From contig JACKBM010000049.1 in NCBI GenBank assembly GCA_020634575.1, positions 1 to 51,339 on the forward strand: 51,339 nt of DNA, written 5' to 3'. Positions 1 to 9,700 of the stretch are shown in pieces (position 1 is the first letter of the stretch; the number at the start of each line of letters is the position of its first letter). Under the pieces are notes generated by a model, which saw nothing but the letters and a program-made list of their open reading frames with translations, did not search any database and was not told where the DNA came from. This DNA comes from Ardenticatenales bacterium. Lineage in GTDB: Bacteria > Chloroflexota > Anaerolineae > Promineifilales > Promineifilaceae. Made by a program: the position numbers and the translations under genes.

Positions 1-1132
1 CGACGCCAGTTACCGGAACAGGCTGGCCGTGCCAGGAGTCGGCTTTGGCGCCAACCGTGAGCGTTAATGTCGCGCCAACCCCACGCTCCTGGCACGCCGC
101 CACAGCTTCCGGGTCGGCCAGAACAATACAACCGTCGGCCACATCATGGCTCAACATCGCCCGCAGCCCATCCGTGCCGTCACCCGGTGTGCCGCCACCA
201 ATGTTGTCGGCGGAGTCGACCAGGAGGATGGGGGCGTCGGGTATCGCCAGCGCAGCGGCCACGGCAGCTTCAGGACTGATAGCCTGGGGCGGCGGTAGCT
301 GCTGGTAGCCCGTTTGCAGGAGATTCGCCAGCTCCCGGGCATATTGATCAGCCAGATCCGGCCGGTTGTCCGTCGTCACTATCACGGCTGGCCCCGTGTC
401 AGGTGTGTCACCATAAGCGAAGCCAGCCATCAGACAGATACAAACAACCTCCGGTTCTGCCTCCAGTTGCGCGGCTCGCTCGTGGACAGCGCGCAATGGT
501 TGATCGCCGGTGCCCGTCGCCTGAGGAGCCAACAAAAATGGTAGCGGCACCATGGTGATCGTCGGCTTGACCTCCCGGCGCAGCAGCCGGGCCAGGATCT
601 CAGCCGCCTCCACGCCGCGGTCGTAGGGATCGATGTGGGGGTTGGTATCAAAAGCGACGAGAACATCGGCCTGTTCTACAGTCTCCAGGCCGATGTTGCC
701 GTGCATGTCCAGCTCGACAACGATGGGCAACTCCGGCCCCACCAACCGGCGGACTGCGCGCAGCAGATGGCTCTCGGCATCCAGCTCCGTCGCCGTCACC
801 ATGGCGCCATGCAGGGCCAGGAGCAGTCCATCGAGCGGCAGGGCCGCTTCTAGCCGGGCCAGTAGATCGGCCAGCATCGTCTCATACGCTTCGGCTGTGA
901 CGATGCCGCCGGGCATGGCCGAGGCATATAGCGTGGGCAGCAGCGTCCAGCCCAGCCGTGCGCCGGCGTCAATCATGCCGCCGATCCCGGCCCGGGTGCC
1001 CCGCATCCGGGTCAGGATCTCGTCACCGCGATAAAGCTGGCTGGCGGCAAAGTCCGCCAGCGTTGTGGGCGTCGCCGCAAAGCTGTGGGTCTCGTGGATG
1101 ATGCCGCCCAGCGCAATGCGGGGCGAGCTCAT
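1..1132 (-). CDS. M81 family metallopeptidase (MlrC-like), C-terminus beyond window
   Basis: Read by translating the minus strand from the ATG at 1132; the frame stays open for 377 codons to the left edge, so the C-terminus (about 100 residues by family length) is missing. Family hallmarks seen: GGIIHETHSF at residues 9-18, ALHGAM around 106-111, DMHGN at 142-146 and DTNPHID at 162-168; these Asp/His residues are the expected zinc ligands of the MlrC/DUF1485 fold. MlrC of sphingomonads finishes degradation of linearised microcystin, but most family members have unknown peptide or amide substrates, so no substrate is claimed. Its start codon overlaps the stop of the upstream oxidoreductase (ATGA), implying translational coupling. 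No signal peptide, so cytoplasmic. Confidence 0.85.
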   Translation of the reverse strand, partial: MSSPRIALGGIIHETHSFAATPTTLADFAASQLYRGDEILTRMRGTRAGIGGMIDAGARLGWTLLPTLYASAMPGGIVTAEAYETMLADLLARLEAALPLDGLLLALHGAMVTATELDAESHLLRAVRRLVGPELPIVVELDMHGNIGLETVEQADVLVAFDTNPHIDPYDRGVEAAEILARLLRREVKPTITMVPLPFLLAPQATGTGDQPLRAVHERAAQLEAEPEVVCICLMAGFAYGDTPDTGPAVIVTTDNRPDLADQYARELANLLQTGYQQLPPPQAISPEAAVAAALAIPDAPILLVDSADNIGGGTPGDGTDGLRAMLSHDVADGCIVLADPEAVAACQERGVGATLTLTVGAKADSWHGQPVPVTGV

Positions 1133-2096
1133 TCCTCGTCGCTCAGCATCTCTTCGATGACTTCCTGGACGGCCAGGCCATCACGCAGATCCGGCAACAG
1201 CGTCTCCTCGCCGGCCAGGCGGCGGGCCAGTTCGGTGAGGCGGGCCTGGGCCGGCGTGGGGGCGCCAGTCGGCATGAGGACCGGCTGCCAGCCATCGCCG
1301 GCGCTGATCGTCAGCTCGCGCAGCCCGCCGATGCGCAGGGAGGCGCGGCTGCCATGGATGGTGAGCTCGCTCTCGCGCGGCGCCATCGGCCCGCCAACCC
1401 CGCCCATCAACCAGATGGGAAGCCCTTCAACTTCGAGGCTGGATAGCACATAACTTTCCGCCGCGTTTTCCCCTTCCGGATATTGCAGGACGGTCGAAAT
1501 GATTTCGATGTCACCAAAGAGCCGCATTAGCAGGTAGACAAAGTGAGAGAACATCTCCCGCACCATGCCGCCCTGGTCCCGCTGGGTGATCCAGGCGGCA
1601 GCGCTGAGCTGGTTGGGCAGCGGCCAGGAGGGGAACTGGTAACGGACCTCGATGTTGAGGAGTTCGCCTAACCGGCCGGAATCCAGCTGCGCCGTGATCA
1701 CATCCACCAGCGGCCCAGCCCCATAGATAAAATTAATGGCGGTGGCCACCCCGGCCGCTTCCGCCGCCTCCACCAGCTCCCAGCCTTCGTCCATATCAAT
1801 GGCTAATGGCTTTTCGCACAGCAGCGCCTTGCCGGCGGCGATAACCTGCAAACCATAGGTGACATGCGTCACCGGCGGCGTGGCGATGTAAACCAGGTCG
1901 ATATCAGGATCGTTAATCAGAGTATCGGCGTCACTGGCAATGCGAACGGCCGGATATTGGCTCTTGATCTGCTTGTTAATGGCATCGTTCAAATCCCAGA
2001 CGGCGCTCACCGTAAAATCTGGATGTTCCGCAAACTCAGCCAGCATACTGGCCCAATCATACCTAAACCGATAAAAATGCCTACGTTGCCGTTGCT
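1129..2096 (-). pseudogene. Gfo/Idh/MocA family oxidoreductase, frameshifted near its N-terminus
   Basis: The long frame (2046 to 1129, 305 aa) holds the body of a Gfo/Idh/MocA NAD(P)-dependent sugar or inositol-type dehydrogenase: ATPPVTH, the conserved LCEKPLA motif (Glu-Lys-Pro at residues 78-80) and the C-terminal alpha/beta domain. It lacks the dinucleotide-binding start. That piece, reading VGIFIGLGMIGP, lies immediately upstream in another minus frame, so one indel near 2050 separates them. A Shine-Dalgarno AGGAG lies at 2104-2108, but no ATG/GTG/TTG sits at the expected distance, suggesting a second small error at the start; 2096 is an estimate. It is coupled to the M81 peptidase gene by a 4-base overlap, so both may act on one substrate (inference). 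It may be intact in the real genome. Confidence 0.75.
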
Positions 2097-2138
2097 GGCT
2101 GTTCTCCTACTGCGTCCCTCGCTGGCGCGGGCTGCCGG

Positions 2139-2144
2139 ATTATA
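2139..2144 (-). promoter_or_regulatory. Putative -10 element for the oxidoreductase/peptidase operon
   Basis: On the minus strand this reads TATAAT, a perfect -10 box. It sits about 35 bases upstream of the AGGAG ribosome-binding site at 2104-2108. No convincing -35 is visible at 16-18 bases. The rest of the 2145-2337 interval shows no gene-like signal. Confidence 0.35.
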
Positions 2145-2337
2145 GCCTGTTTTGTACAGTTCGCTGTGTTCCGCTCTGTTGACCAGCGCTGTTTGCGGGT
2201 CAGAAAGATATCGGGCATCGATTTGCCGCAAGACCGCAAGAGAGGGGCGCTCTTCGCCCTGCTCAACTCCGTTAGCCCCAAAAGCCCGAATCAACAGGGA
2301 GGAGGCGCTCAAGGAGGGAGCGCGTAGATTCTACTTT

Positions 2338-2748
2338 TCATCTAGACTGTCCCTCGACCAGTAACGTCCCCACCATGCCAGCCGCAGCATGGCCTGGCGT
2401 GAGACAGATATATGTGTAGCTGCCCGGGTCCAGCGAATCGATAGCCAGCCGAAAGCTGGCGCCCCCATCGATCTGGCCGGTGTCGATTTCACCAGGGAAG
2501 TTCTCCTGGTTGATTGTAAAAAGATTGATGTCGGCAGCCTCCGGGAGGAGGGCGAAGCTGTGTTGCAGGTTGCCCTGGTTGCGGAACGTCAGATTGATGG
2601 TGACACCGGCCGGTGCCGTCAGTTCAGCAGGCTCAAACCGTAATTCATCCGTCACTAGCGGGACAATACCAAAGGCGCGCTGGGCCACTGGCACCAGCAG
2701 CAGGCGCGCCCACAAGTCGGTCATAATTTGGCGCCGGTTCGTGGCCAC
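2338..2748 (-). CDS. Cupredoxin (plastocyanin-like) domain protein
   Basis: 136 codons. The fold is a single type 1 copper domain with the ligand set His63 (in LQHSF), Cys115, His120 and Met125 (C-x4-H-x4-M), typical of small electron-transfer cupredoxins. The N-terminus (residues 10-30) is hydrophobic but is not a normal signal peptide; it could instead be the last membrane helix of the neighbouring broken ZIP transporter, making this the C-terminal domain of a ZIP-cupredoxin fusion split by an indel near 2750. Either way the copper domain should lie outside the membrane. It lies directly downstream of the multicopper oxidase/ZIP pair on the same strand, supporting a role in extracytoplasmic copper or metal redox handling. 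Confidence 0.75.
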   Translation of the reverse strand: MATNRRQIMTDLWARLLLVPVAQRAFGIVPLVTDELRFEPAELTAPAGVTINLTFRNQGNLQHSFALLPEAADINLFTINQENFPGEIDTGQIDGGASFRLAIDSLDPGSYTYICLTPGHAAAGMVGTLLVEGQSR

Positions 2749-2823
2749 TCACCGGGAATGCGGTCACGCCACCGTCGATTCCGGCAACGGCGCTGGCGAA
2801 TTATTGGAGGCATCCGCCTCGCT

Positions 2824-3859
2824 TCAACTGCTGCTTTCGCGGGCCAGTAACACCTGTTGAATGACTTTGGGATGCTGGCGCAATGTATGACCAGCAATGG
2901 ATTCGGCGAAAACTGATCCGTCCTTTCTAAAATCGCCACGGTGCGCCAGCCAGGCTGCCGGAATCGCTCCGCCGCCACCTGCCCGCCCATCAGCAGCGCC
3001 ACGGTACCGTGCGCCAGTGTTGTGCGACATCAGAGCGATCACCAAGGCCATTGCGCCCGTAAGGCGGTGGCGAAAGCAGCGCCAATCATAAGCCCCTCAC
3101 TGGTGCCAGCCCAAGGCGATCATGGTGGCCAGATCCGCTGGGCTTTGCGCTGCCCTCGGCGCGGCAGCTGATAGCCGTTTGTGACAAAGTGAGTAGCATT
3201 GCAAAAGACCACCGGAACGCCCACCGGAGACGCTTCCGAACGCTCCTCAATATCTCCAGCGCCTCCAGGACCATCGATACCAACCGGTACACCGACCGAG
3301 CCAATCGTTAGCGCCGGAAGCGTGTGTCCATTTTGATCTACGCATAAATGGGAACCAAACATCCGAGGCCGACTGAATAATCTCTTCACATAATCCCAAG
3401 CAAACTAAAGAGACGATAAAGGTCGACCGCCTGCGAAGCCACCGCCACCGGCACCTCACTCGCGAACGTCGCACCCGTATCGGTAATCAAGGCGATCGTC
3501 AAAGGTTCACCATCAACCCAAGGATAATTCATGGTAATGGTAGCTTGCTGCAGCCGCCCCAGCGGCGTCGCCGGCTCGATGTTGAATTGCCAGTACGCAT
3601 CATCCACAATCACCTGGGCAATTGAGACCGGATCTGGTCCACCATTAATCGCCGTCAATTCAACCTGATTTTGACCCGGAAAGCGGATCTGCTGGATGGT
3701 CAATGTTTCTAGCGGCGGGAAGTTACCGGTGAAGAAGGCCAGCGGGTTGGCCAGAAAAAACAGGCTCACAACCAGTAACAAAAGTACCAGGGGCAACAGG
3801 CCCCAGACCCAGAGTGGCAGCCGCTGCCAGAAATTTGTGTTTTGATTGTCATTCCCCAT
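2824..3859 (-). pseudogene. ZIP-family metal transporter, broken by several frameshifts
   Basis: The first 157 codons (3859-3386) are open: an N-terminal membrane helix (about residues 17-40) and an extracytoplasmic beta-domain with the phrase NGGPDPVSIAQVIVDDAYW, which I know from ZIP transporters of haloarchaea and some Chloroflexota. The rest continues in changing frames: WFPFMRR, then a helix like ALTIGSVGVPVGIDG, then DLATMIALGWH followed by SEGLMIGAAFATAL and GAMALVIALMSHN. The His and S-E-G pieces resemble the HN-x-x-E-G metal site of ZIP helices IV and V. At least five frame changes are needed. The start has a strong AGGAGG 6 bases upstream, and the gene begins 9 bases after the oxidase stop codon. 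The substrate (Zn, Fe, Mn or Cu) cannot be told from sequence. The family call is by motif recall only. Confidence 0.55.
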
Positions 3860-3868
3860 CTCGTCCTC

Positions 3869-5008
3869 CTAAGCTTCTAATTCAAAAAAGCCCATCCAGC
3901 CCAATTCGGCAAACTCACTCTGGTGCGCATGAAACATGTAAAGGCCCGGTTCAAAAGCTGCAAAAGAGACCTCGATAATGCCTCGCTGAGCCTGGCACTG
4001 CATGACTGTATCGATGGTTTTCTGAGTAGGTAGCAAGGTGGTGCCGTGATCGTAATAATCGAAAAAGTTGGCATGTGTATGAAGCGAGTTGATGGGGTCA
4101 AATTCCGTCACATTAACCAGATAGATACGCTGCAGTTGCTCTCGCTGAATGACGATCGGCCGCTGCATCCCGTAGGCAAAGGCGATTGAGTTAACCGCAT
4201 AGACCTCGTTGTCACCATCAAAGTTGGTATCAAAGCCGTTCATCACCATGACCATTTCATTGATGCTGCCAGTGGCCATTGTTTGGTGATTGCGCTGGAG
4301 CGCCAGGTCTCGGTCCGCGCCACTATATTTTGCCGGGTCCGGGTCGACGATAAAGGCGCCATATAACCCTTTATGGATATGTCGCTTGAGCGGGAACGCA
4401 TGGCAATGATACAGATGACAGCCAAAAGGATTGGCCACAAATTCATAGGTAAACTGCTCGCCAGGTTCGATTACCCCGCGACCAACATTCGGGATCCCGT
4501 CCATAAAGGCGGAATGAATGCCATGAAAATGAATGGTGTGCGGATGGCTGCTGCCGTTGACAAAGATGATGCGCAGTAATTCCCCTTCCACACAGCGCAA
4601 CGTCGGCCCGGGGCATTGACCGACCACCAGCCCCTGGCGTCGCGAGGCCGCGGAGGTGGCGCTGCCATAGACCCAGGCCGGGAAAAAGATTCCCGGCGCG
4701 ATCTCAATCTCCTTATCAACGGCCAGGATCTGCCAGGTCCGCACCGTTCGGCCGTTTTCTTCACTGATTTCACCGTAATCAAAATCTGTCAGTAGCTCAT
4801 GGGGATCAAACTGATTGGCCTCGTGGTCAACCTGCCCCATCATGCCGGGATTGCCATGGGCATGTTCAGCCGGTTCGCTATGCTGCGCTATAACGACCTC
4901 TGTTCGGCCCAGCCGGCCCAGACCAACTGCTGCCGCCAGAGAGCCGACTCCAAATCCGGTCGCTTTGAGAAAATTTCGTCGCGAGACGTTTCGGTCCTGA
5001 TCTGACAT
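3869..5008 (-). CDS. Tat-exported two-domain multicopper oxidase
   Basis: 379 aa from the ATG at 5008, chosen over an upstream ATG at 5056 because TGGAGGT at 5019-5025 is well spaced. A twin-arginine signal (RRNFLK, Arg10-Arg11) predicts folded export. Four His-x-His blocks are present: HTIHFHG (157-163), HLYHCH (198-203), LHTH (309-312) and HAH (360-362). The only type 1 copper signature, Cys202-His203 with a following Pro206 and His210, lies in the first cupredoxin domain; the C-terminal block reads HAHQSEF and lacks the Cys of three-domain laccases. This is the first-domain-T1 arrangement of two-domain oxidases and of NirK-type nitrite reductases. With the ZIP and cupredoxin genes downstream, a metal-oxidase role in uptake or detoxification is more likely than nitrite reduction (inference). 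Confidence 0.85.
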   Translation of the reverse strand: MSDQDRNVSRRNFLKATGFGVGSLAAAVGLGRLGRTEVVIAQHSEPAEHAHGNPGMMGQVDHEANQFDPHELLTDFDYGEISEENGRTVRTWQILAVDKEIEIAPGIFFPAWVYGSATSAASRRQGLVVGQCPGPTLRCVEGELLRIIFVNGSSHPHTIHFHGIHSAFMDGIPNVGRGVIEPGEQFTYEFVANPFGCHLYHCHAFPLKRHIHKGLYGAFIVDPDPAKYSGADRDLALQRNHQTMATGSINEMVMVMNGFDTNFDGDNEVYAVNSIAFAYGMQRPIVIQREQLQRIYLVNVTEFDPINSLHTHANFFDYYDHGTTLLPTQKTIDTVMQCQAQRGIIEVSFAAFEPGLYMFHAHQSEFAELGWMGFFELEA

Positions 5009-5151
5009 GGTTTCTTTTACCTCCAGAAGTATCAAGGGGGGGCTTGTCGGCGTCACTTTCGTCGGCCATGGCAGCCTGGCAGCCTTTGGTGGTTGGGAAG
5101 GCTGCAGCGAGCCGCCACAAGCTGGGCGTTTTCGCAGTGGCGTAAAATCTT

Positions 5152-5184
5152 TTTAGTTTTACCTAAACCTTGCGCTTTTGGCAA
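5152..5184 (-). promoter_or_regulatory. Putative promoter overlapped by a DtxR-like palindrome, for the oxidase-ZIP operon
   Basis: On the minus strand: -35 TTGCCA (5184-5179), a 17-base spacer and -10 TAAAAC (5161-5156). The -10 lies inside an inverted repeat with arms TTTAG and CTAAA (5152-5167). AT-rich TTTAG...CTAAA sites are typical of DtxR/MntR-type metal regulators, fitting the metal genes downstream. The assignment is by resemblance only. Confidence 0.4.
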
Positions 5185-5221
5185 GAGATTGCCTTGTCTT
5201 GTAACGGTTGATACACAAAAA

Positions 5222-5255
5222 AGGCAGCTGCAGAACCTGGATTCTGCAGCTGCCT
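5222..5255 (-). terminator. Rho-independent terminator of the lipoprotein gene
   Basis: A perfect 14-bp stem (AGGCAGCTGCAGAA and its complement) with a 6-base loop. On the minus strand it is followed directly by TTTTTT. It lies 39 bases past the stop codon at 5295. Confidence 0.85.
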
Positions 5256-5294
5256 CTAAAAAGCTTGGCTGTCAGGTTGTCGCCTGCAGCAGTC

Positions 5295-6458
5295 TTAGGG
5301 CAATTCAACAATCGCGATCAGGACGCCACCAGCCTGAGCCGTGAGGGTCACCTGGACGGTCTGGCCCTCGTTGGTGAAGGTTAGCGCCAGGCCAGTCGCC
5401 GGATCGCCAACCTCCTGGGCCAGGCTCCAGCCGGCGGCGGTCATTTCGTCCTTATAGAACGCTGTCGCTTCCGCCATCGTGGCGGCGCTGGTGTAGGTCA
5501 GCACGCCGGCGACAGTGGCTGCGTTGCTAGCATCGGCCAGCATGGGGTAGTCGCCGCTGGCGCCCGCTTGATTGCAACCGGCCGGTGCCTCAATCACCAC
5601 CGGCACGCCAAAATCAAAGTAATTCAGTTCATACTCGATGTCGCCATCCCCATCAATCCCGTTGAGCAAGTTGCTGGAGCCCTGCCCCATCATCAAGATG
5701 CGAACAACATGGCCACCGTCAACAGCCAGGTAAATATCCCCGTTCACCGCTGTCACATCCGGCGTGGTGGGATCGGCCGGGTCCAGGTTTGTCTCATCAA
5801 AAACGTAATGGTCGGTCAGCACATCATTAACCGTCGCCGTCGGGGGATCGCCCGGCTGGGCCCCGGTCAATTCGCCAAGAACACCGCCATCATCCAGAAA
5901 AACGCTGAACAGGTTGCTGTTCGGATTGGCGCCGCTCATCGCCTGGCAGGTGCCATTGGGCAGGCTGAAGTAGCTCACGCCGCCGATTTGGGTGAAGCTG
6001 AACTGCTGGCCCGCGCCAAAATCAGCTGTCCCACTGGCCGTGGCCGTGAAGCTGGCAGCATCATTCAGCCGATCACGCGCCCCTTCAATGAGAATGGTGC
6101 CCTGCGTCACCGAGCCGTCGGCGCCGGTCAGGGTGGAAGTGAAGCGCAGCGAGAGGCGGTAGCTGTCTACTTCCGGTTCGCCATAGGCGTTGGCGGCATC
6201 CAGGCTGATGCCGGCAACGGCTGGTGCCGCTGTCGTGGTGATGGCCACGGTCGGTTCAGCCGTTGCCGTGGCCGCTACGGTGGGCTCAGGTGTGGTCGTG
6301 ATGGCGACCGTGGGCAACGCAGTCTCTGTGGGCGCCGGTATCTCGGCCGGGGGCGCCACCGTGGGCGCCGGTTCGGCCGTCGGGCTCGGGTTGCCAGTAC
6401 AGGCCGCCAGCCAGAGGCTGAACAGGGTCAGGATGATGATTCGCCACGATTTTTGCAT
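5295..6458 (-). CDS. Lipoprotein with Thr/Pro/Ala-rich linker, function unknown
   Basis: 387 aa from the ATG at 6458, preceded by TAAGGAG at good spacing. The signal peptide ends in a lipobox (LAAC), so it is lipid-anchored outside the cytoplasm. Residues of about 20-85 form a low-complexity linker with repeats such as TVAITTT. A single globular region of about 290 residues follows, with alternating beta-strand-like segments and a YRLSLRFTSTLTG start. It is reminiscent of the LolA/LppX lipid-binding half-barrel, but the resemblance is too weak for a call. The gene starts 10 bases after the stop of the 77-aa small protein, so the two are probably co-transcribed, opposite the divergent BTAD regulator. 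Confidence 0.75.
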   Translation of the reverse strand: MQKSWRIIILTLFSLWLAACTGNPSPTAEPAPTVAPPAEIPAPTETALPTVAITTTPEPTVAATATAEPTVAITTTAAPAVAGISLDAANAYGEPEVDSYRLSLRFTSTLTGADGSVTQGTILIEGARDRLNDAASFTATASGTADFGAGQQFSFTQIGGVSYFSLPNGTCQAMSGANPNSNLFSVFLDDGGVLGELTGAQPGDPPTATVNDVLTDHYVFDETNLDPADPTTPDVTAVNGDIYLAVDGGHVVRILMMGQGSSNLLNGIDGDGDIEYELNYFDFGVPVVIEAPAGCNQAGASGDYPMLADASNAATVAGVLTYTSAATMAEATAFYKDEMTAAGWSLAQEVGDPATGLALTFTNEGQTVQVTLTAQAGGVLIAIVELP

Positions 6459-6468
6459 GATGATCTCC

Positions 6469-6702
6469 TTAGTCGTTGTTGGCCGAACCTGTCTGGGCGG
6501 CCATCTGGGCCTGGAGGAAAGCGCAGGCCGCGTCCAGGTCGGCGAAGCCCAGCGGATGGCTCTCCGCACCGGCCGGTACCGGTCGCAGGCTCACCCGCCA
6601 GACCCAGTCCTGACCGGCCGGCTCACCCCAGAGGCGGATGATAAATAACAGTGTCGGCCTTATAATGGGCTCAGTAGTCATGATGGGCAGCACTGTAAGC
6701 AA
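6469..6702 (-). CDS. Small W/R-rich protein divergent from BTAD regulator (copy 1)
   Basis: 77 codons; an internal ATG at 6681 is an alternative start. No known domain recognised. The core, from IIRLWGEPAGQDWVWRVSL to GFADLDAACAFLQAQ, aligns by eye with the small protein at 20370-20576: (I/V)IRxWxE...W(R)...G...GFxxxxAxxAxLxxx. Both copies lie divergently next to a BTAD regulator and are followed by exported-protein genes. Only 27 bases separate its start from the regulator start, so they must share a promoter region. The conserved partner and position argue that it is a real gene. An interaction with, or control by, the regulator is an inference. Confidence 0.6.
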   Translation of the reverse strand: MLTVLPIMTTEPIIRPTLLFIIRLWGEPAGQDWVWRVSLRPVPAGAESHPLGFADLDAACAFLQAQMAAQTGSANND

Positions 6703-6729
6703 GGGTCGTCAAAAGATCGTCAAAAATAG

Positions 6730-9700
6730 ATGACAGCGTTACAAATCCAACTTCTGGGTGGCTTTGCCGTCACGGCGGCGGGGGCCCACGTCCGGCCCTT
6801 TCCCACCCGCAAGACGCGGGCGCTGCTGGTCTACCTGGCGCTGCAACCCGGTCAGAATCACAGCCGGGCCAGCCTCGCCGCCCTTCTCTGGCCCGAAGCC
6901 GACAGCCAGCGCGCCGCCCACAACCTGCGCCAGGCCCTTGCTTCCCTCCGCAAAGGGCTGGACCGTTACCAGGCCGCCGCTGCCCTGACCATTGACCGCT
7001 ACCATGTCCGCTTCAACCCGACCGCCAACTGCCAGGTCGATGTACTTTTGCTGACGGCTGAACTGGCGCAAGGCACCATCCCGGCCCTGAATACGCAGCC
7101 GTCGCGCATATCACGGCCCCTTACTGGATGCCTTCGAGTGCCGGATGCCCCGGGTTTGCGGCCTGGCTGGCGGGGGAACGGGAGCACTGGGGAGCAGCTG
7201 TTCTGGGCGCCCTGGCTGAGCTGGCCACCCATTACCAGGCCCAGGGCGCTGGCCGCAGCCGCAGGGCCGCCTGGCGGCGGGCGCTCACGCTTTGACCCCC
7301 TGGCACGAAGAAGCCATCGCGAATTAATGCGCCTGCTGGCGCTGGCCGGCGACAAGGCCAGCGCCCTGGCTGCTCCATGCCCGCTGCCGCGAGGCGTTGC
7401 GTCAGGGGTTGGCTGTTGAGCCGCTGCCGGAAACCACCGCTCTGGCTGAAACAGATCCGGGCCGGCCAGCTACCCATCTTGCCACGGCCCAGCGATGGGC
7501 TGAACCTCCAGTTTGTGGGCCGCGGCCCCGAACATGCCCGGCTTGTCCGCCTGTTGCCACAGCGGCGGCGTCCAGGACGGCAGGACAGCACCGCGCCGCA
7601 TCTGGCTTTGCTGGCAGGCGCGGCCGGCATCGGCAAGTCCACGCCTGCTCTGGGAGTTGCCCGTTATGCCGCCAGCCACGGCGCCCTGGTCCCTGAGCAG
7701 CCGCTGCCTCGATTTTGCGGTTCCTCTGCCTTACACGGCCCTTTCGTGGCGCCTTTACTGCAACGCGTTGGCCGCTCTGCTGCCGGCGCCGTTGGCGGCA
7801 ACCTGGCAACCTGCCCGCCTGGCCCGGCTCTTGCCGGAACTCGGGCCAGCGGGACCAGCCGGTCCGGATGAAGCCGCGGGCCCGCCTCTTTGCCGCCGTC
7901 GCTGCCCTACTGGCGACGACCGGTTCACCACCAACCCATCCTGCTGCTGCTCGACGACCTGCATTGGGCCGACGAATCCTCGCTCGATCTGCTGCATCAT
8001 CTGCTCTACCATGGCCCGGGCCGGTTGTTGATCGTTGGCGCTTACCGGCCGGAAGATAGCCAGAGCGGCAGTCCACTGGTCCAGCTGTACCGCCGCCTGA
8101 GCCGGGATGAGCGGGCCAGCCGGCTGGAGCTGGCCCCGCTGACGACTGAGGCTATTCAAACTATCGCCGCCAGCCTGGTGACCGGCGACCAGGCGCCGGC
8201 CCTGGCCGGCTACCTCAGCCAGGAAAGCGCCGGCAACGCTTTTGTCCTGCGCGAACTGCTGCATGAGCTGGCCGACACCTACGACCTGAACGCCCTGCCC
8301 TGGCCATTGCCGGTTGGCTGGCGTGATGGCCTCAGCCGGCTAACCGACCGACTGCGCGATCTGGTGCTGGAGCGTGTCGAGCGGCTGTCGCCAGCCAGCC
8401 AGGCCGATCTGGGCAAAGCGGCCATCCTGGGCAGCCAGTTCGATCTCACCCTCCTCGGCGCGATGGCGCCAGAAACCGATCTGTCTGTGACAGTAGCCCA
8501 GTGGCGGGAACGTGGACTTATCCGGTTCGATGGCGCCGCGCTCGAATTTGCGCATGACAAAATCCGCGAGGTCCTGCTGGATAGTCTACCGGCAGCCCGA
8601 AAAACCGCCTGGCATGAGTTGGCGGCGGCGGCATTGCGCCAGCAGCAGCCGGTAAATAACCGCGCTCTGGCCCACCACCTCTACCATGGGCCAGAACCGG
8701 CAGCGGCGCTGCCCTATCTGCTGGCCGGGGCCGAGGCCGCCGCCCACGCCCTGGCCTATGCCGAGGTGCGTCAGCTTTGCCGGCAAGCGCTGGCTCTGAC
8801 GCCGCCGGCCGATCTGCAGCGCCAGTTTCTGGAATGGCGCCAGCTGGCCCATCAATTCCTGGGCGACACGGCCGCTGAAGGCGAGGATGCCCTGACTCTG
8901 GTGACCGCCGGCCAGGCAAGCGGCGACAACCAGCAGCTGGCCATCGCCATTCAACGGTTGGCCCGCTTCTATTACCTGCGCGGCGAGGTTCGCGCCGCGC
9001 GGCAGGCCATTGAAACCGTGCTGCAGGCTGCCCGCTCAGCCGGCGACCTGGAGACCAGCGTGCGCATCCTGGACATGATGGCGATGTTGTTTCGCGAGAC
9101 GGTGGCCGGCCAGGCGGAAGCCTTACTCTGGCAGGCCGAGGCGCTCGCCCTGGCGCAAGAGGCCGGCGACAGGCGGTTGCAAGGGCTGATTCAGGCGGAC
9201 TCGGCCGTCATCCTGGGGGAAAAAGGGGATTGGGGGGGCGCCCTGGCCCAGGCCAGCGCCGGTGTGAGCCTGTTGCGGGCGCCAGACCTGGCCCGTTACT
9301 TACCTCATGCGCTTTACATCCACGGCGGCCTGCTGCGCGCTGTGGGCCAATTCCCGGCGGCGGCGGCCGCTCTGGCCGAGGCGCTGGCGCTCTGCCAGAC
9401 CCATCAGCTGCAAACTTATCTGGTCCAGGTTTTGCTCGAGCAAGGGGAGCTGGCCCTGGTTAACGGGCCGCTGCCAGCGGCAGAAGAGGCTTTCAGCGCG
9501 ATTTTGCAGATGGCCCGGCAAGGCAGCCGTCCTCTGATCGCCGCGCGGGCGCTGCTGGGTCTCGGGCAAACGGCCTATGAAGAGGGCCATTTTGCCCGCG
9601 CTCACGATTGGCTGGCGGCGGGATTGGCCATCGACACGTCGGAGAGGCCCGGGTTGACGGCCGCGTTGCGGGCGGCGCTGGCGTTGGCGTTGTTGGGGCT

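Noticed and set aside
5568..6641. 357-codon open frame on the plus strand
   Set aside because: Antisense of the lipoprotein gene, with Arg/Gly-rich low-complexity translation of the linker repeats.
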